Assembly (NCBI GenBank): GCA_000310025.1
Contig: FN649728.1
Location: 4,423,976-4,487,975, forward strand
Direction: 5' to 3'
From: Ectocarpus siliculosus
Lineage: Eukaryota; Sar; Phaeophyceae; Ectocarpales; Ectocarpaceae
DNA length: 64,000 nt
Both the position numbers and the translations under genes were made by a program. The notes beneath the pieces were generated by a model, which ran no database searches, was not told the origin of the DNA, and worked only from the letters and a program-made list of their open reading frames with translations. Of the stretch, positions 60,543 through 64,000 are shown piece after piece (position 1 is the first letter of the stretch; each line of letters starts with the position of its first letter).

Positions 60543-60864
60543 CGGTCGCCCCGGTGGTCTAGTTGGTATCCTCGAAACCTTCTAGAGGTCAGGTCAGGGG
60601 TTCGAATCCCGGCGTAAGCGAGCTTTTCTTGCAAAGTGAGTTTTTCTCTCGCCTCCCCTCCTGGCCTAGTGGATAGTGCTAGTTCGTGTGTACACAGAGG
60701 GAAGAGAGTGAGTGCTGAACTCTTCTCGCATTAAAAATCGAAGGCAAAGTACCGCAGAAGGGGAGGGTAGAGAGGGGCTCTTCTGTGTGACCACGGGTTG
60801 GAGTAAACGGCACTAGTGCTGTGAGCGCTGATTTGAAGTGTAGACAAAAAAAAATAAAAAAATA
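60543..60864 (+). mobile_element. tRNA-derived SINE, copy 2
   Basis: Same family as 57081-57410 and 62309-62629, here on the plus strand. It has a tRNA-like head (A box tggtctagttgg, B box gttcgaatc), a second A-box-like site (tggcctagtgg at about 60661), a body with accacgggttggagtaaacg and an A-rich tail interrupted by T. It is the most intact copy and useful as the family reference. Confidence 0.85.
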
Positions 60865-60959
60865 CCATTGTACATTACGACAGTCTCGGCACTAGACCAT
60901 TGACTGCTGTACAGATCGCTAGTGTGCAGGGTTGCAATCAATGTGGTAAAATGCGATTC

Positions 60960-61090
60960 GACCTTTTTTCCTGTTCATTGTCTTCACTTCAAATCAGTGC
61001 TCACAGCATTTGTGCAGTATTCTCCCACCCGTGGTCACACCGAAGGGCTCCTCTCCCTGAGGCCCCTCCCGCGGTGCTTTGCCTTCAAAA
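60960..61090 (-). mobile_element. Truncated SINE, 3' half only
   Basis: Matches the 3' body of the SINE family (complement of the caaatcagcgctcacagca-type segment, here tcaaatcagtgctcacagca), then diverges before the tRNA-like head. It lies about 100 bases from the full copy 2 in the opposite orientation. Confidence 0.7.
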
Positions 61091-61681
61091 TTCGACCGGA
61101 CTGCTTCGAAATTAGAATTTTGGGAAAAGTCATGCAGCCACTTGTCTAGTCTCTCATCTCGTCTTGGAATTTGAAGTAGTGCGAAGAGGTCGCTTCCCCT
61201 TTCGCTCCAAAAAAAATACATAGTGACCACAGGTTTGATGAAGAAATTATTTAGAGCATGCTTAGGGCACTGTTGTTGAGGCCGCCTCCTGCCGGGGCAC
61301 CCGCTGGAGCCCCCTCGTGAGGTCCCGCACCGCCCGTGAGCCAACCCAAGACGAATCCCTATCAACGGCGAGAAGAATCGGCGAATGCAAGGTGGCAAGA
61401 CGTGCCGCGGGCAAAGCTGCATGAGATCAATCAACAAGCACATTCCACCTCGATTACCCACAGTATGTAATTTGTCTCGGGAGTACCCCGACATCACGAC
61501 AGCAACTAATCTTTGACTTGTTCGGCCCCAAGCGCCCAACGGGGCAATTGCGAAACGCGGTGGAACTTTACGAACCAATGAAACAAATGAACCAATCAGA
61601 CCGTGGTGCGGTACGATTCCGAGGACTGAAACGGCTGTGATTCTACCGCGTGAAGCGTCAAAGTTAGCGACCAAGTCACCG

Positions 61682-61832
<151 letters not shown>

Positions 61833-62308
61833 CTTTCTCTCCTCTACATGTGCGTTCTTTCATGAGACAAAATCAATCAATCCTCAGTCTTCTATCACAG
61901 AGGACAGACAGACGTAAAACCACTGAATGAAGTACATATACCACGTCATCCACATGAGCGCACCTACTTCTACTTCGGGTTGTTCGCCGTATCGTCGGCG
62001 TCAGCGAGAAAGCGCGGCGTGATTTCGTTCCCCAACATACCTGGCAAATACTTTTACGAGAAAGACCAAGGGATAACGAGCTCGTGAGGGGTCCTACTTC
62101 CTGCTGCTCTGGATGACAGTCACGACGAGGAGGGTATCTCAGGCCTCATTGAACTTTTGGAGACAACAGTTACTGGTGAGTTGAAGGAGTTTGGATGGCA
62201 TGACTCGCATACACGACAACACCAGTACAGCAGTAGTACAAACACATGCAGTGCAGTAAATGTCCTACAAGCTGCTGTTGTACGCTCTATAATTCACCAG
62301 CCCAAGAG

Positions 62309-62629
62309 TTTTTTTTTTTGTCTACACTTCAAATCAGCGCTCACAGCACTAGTGCCGTTTACTCCAACCCGTGGTCACACAGAAGAGCCCCTCTCTACCC
62401 TCCCCTTCTGCGGTACTTTGCCTTCGATTTTTAATGCGAGAAGAGCTCAGCATTCTCTTCCCTCTGTGTACACGCGAATTAGCGCTATCCACTGGGCCAG
62501 AAGCGGAAGCGAGAGAAAAACTCACTTTGCAAGAAAAGCTCGCTTAACTCGCTTACGCCGGGATTCGAAACCCTGACCTGACCTCTAGAAGGTTTCGAGG
62601 ATACCAACTAGACCACCGGGGCGACCGGT
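62309..62629 (-). mobile_element. tRNA-derived SINE, copy 3
   Basis: Minus-strand full-length copy. The poly-T at 62309-62320 is the complement of the A tail, and the tRNA-like head ends near 62629 (ggtcgccccggtggtctagt). It has both pol III boxes and a small duplication (agctcgcttaactcgctta on the plus strand) after the head. Confidence 0.85.
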
Positions 62630-64000
62630 TAAGCGTCAGTGTATTACTAAACCCTGGCACAGAACAAATCTCCCTTTCTGTGCCCTCCTTCGAGATTTCT
62701 GGTGGTCTGACGAGTCTGCCTCTGGAGTACTGTACTTCGAAGCAGAAAAAAATAGAAAAATACCACATAGTCTATTGTCGTCGAGGATATTCCGCCGGTG
62801 ATCACTATCGAGTGGGCGAAGACTTCTCGCTTCATCGGCACAGGAGGGGACGGCACGGCAGGGTACTATGGCCCGTTACGGGGCGGGGACCAACCCCTTT
62901 GGCCGTCAAAGCGATCCCTAGGGTCCATGACGGAAGGCAGAAGCGCGGGTACCGACGGGGGCGGCAGACACAACGCACACAACGAGAGCGGCCGAAGGCC
63001 GGTCCAGACAATGTCGGGCGACTATCGACGAGCAGAGACGAAATCACCGGACGTAGTGAGGCGTGAGAGCAAGCGGCGTTGTAGTTGCTCTTGTGGTGGA
63101 GTTGATGCCGTGTCATGCAGTTGATGTCGTGTCATGCGACGTTTTCCTGATTCCGTACCGTACAGTCTTGGTAGACGCAGTGAGAGTGCGGAAGATTAGC
63201 GCTGCCCCCATGCGGATAAGGATGTGATCACGAAGCTGGGGTGACGCCTCGGGAGTTCGCGTTGCACTCCTTTGGCGAATTAAAGAAGCGATGGTTTCAG
63301 CACTAGGCGGAGATATCGCAGAGAAGAAACGGAAGTCGGACGCATAAAAGCCGTGCTCAGAATAACGTCGAGGGCTTGTGACGGAAGTCGGGGGACTCAC
63401 GGACGGCAGCATAATAGCAACGAGTCAGCAACGGGAACGGGCCAAATGCGGGAACAAACAGTCGACTCCTATTGTAGTCGTCCAGAAAATGACCTCGGGT
63501 GTGATAAAATGGTATTTACCATTCGGAGGCTTGGTCAGTTTCGGGACTCCCACGTTCGCACTCGCAGTCCCCCGGCTGGTACTATTGTGGGGAGAGAGAG
63601 CGGTTTGTAAGGCTTAACGTCGCGCCTCGCGGTCAATGTGGCTGGCGAGACAATGCGCGTTCCATGTGCTTCTCTCCCCAACGTGTGGCCTAGAAACTGA
63701 AGAAACAAAATGAAGCAATTCGAAAGAAAACAAATACACAGTCAATGTTGCGCGGGGCTGCGTCGGTGGAGACGATACGATTTGTTGGAGTCGTGTGATT
63801 GTCAACATGTTAGTTCGCAGTGCCACGTCGTTAGACATGCATTAGAGATCATGCACACAACGGGATCCACAACCAACTCGCCAAGGAAGCGTTCTTGTTT
63901 CGTATGCTGACCAAACCCCGCGTGACAATCAGCACCACGAGCAGCAGCATCAACGGAGCCGTCACCATCTCGACCTCCACACCTGCCGCCCTTCTCAGGA

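Overview
The window looks like nuclear DNA of a multicellular or complex stramenopile, most likely a brown alga. The grounds are spliced genes with GT-AG introns of about 200-900 bases, few genes, many triplet microsatellites, tRNA-derived SINEs, decayed LINE and chromodomain retroelements, and secreted proteins with Thr-Pro-Ala-Pro and Ser-Pro-Thr stalks. The organism call is inference; no rRNA, organelle or housekeeping marker is present.

Layout. 354-1032 (+): the last two exons of a family-2 glycosyltransferase-like membrane enzyme. 1033-9204: no convincing gene, but a microsatellite, a long hairpin and a 966-base element with terminal inverted repeats. 9205-58817: six related multi-exon genes or gene remnants for cysteine-rich secreted or membrane-tethered proteins. 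They are gene A (+, 9205-10965), gene B (-, 15925-13216), pseudogene C (-, about 19743-17611), gene D (-, 30352-23795), gene E (-, 45366-41999) and gene F (+, 49159-58691, open tail to 58817). 58818-64000: SINEs, tRNA-like palindromes and a long GA microsatellite. Retroelement fragments lie at 14100-13847, 20420-19917 and 35591-34839. Two 100-N gaps (10574-10673, 37931-38030) sit beside poly-C/G runs.

The main result is a family built from exon cassettes. I joined the exons by hand, requiring splice sites and reading phase to agree at every junction. One building block is a 12-cysteine unit: nine cysteines in one exon, then a phase-1 intron, then a linker exon giving three more (typically NC..SCTLTDLC). 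Gene F has eight such units, genes A and B two each, gene D one. A second block is a six-cysteine module ending in a Cys-Cys pair, found in genes D and E. Gene D also carries EGF-like exons and ends in a 12-cysteine unit, so it bridges the two architectures. Most members start with a signal peptide or signal anchor. They end in a short stalk and a hydrophobic C-terminus, which suggests display at the cell surface. Genes A and F each carry one in-frame stop, and pseudogene C carries frameshifts. This is the pattern of a young locus that expands by exon duplication and decays quickly. Ligand binding or recognition is a reasonable guess for function, but nothing in the sequence proves it.
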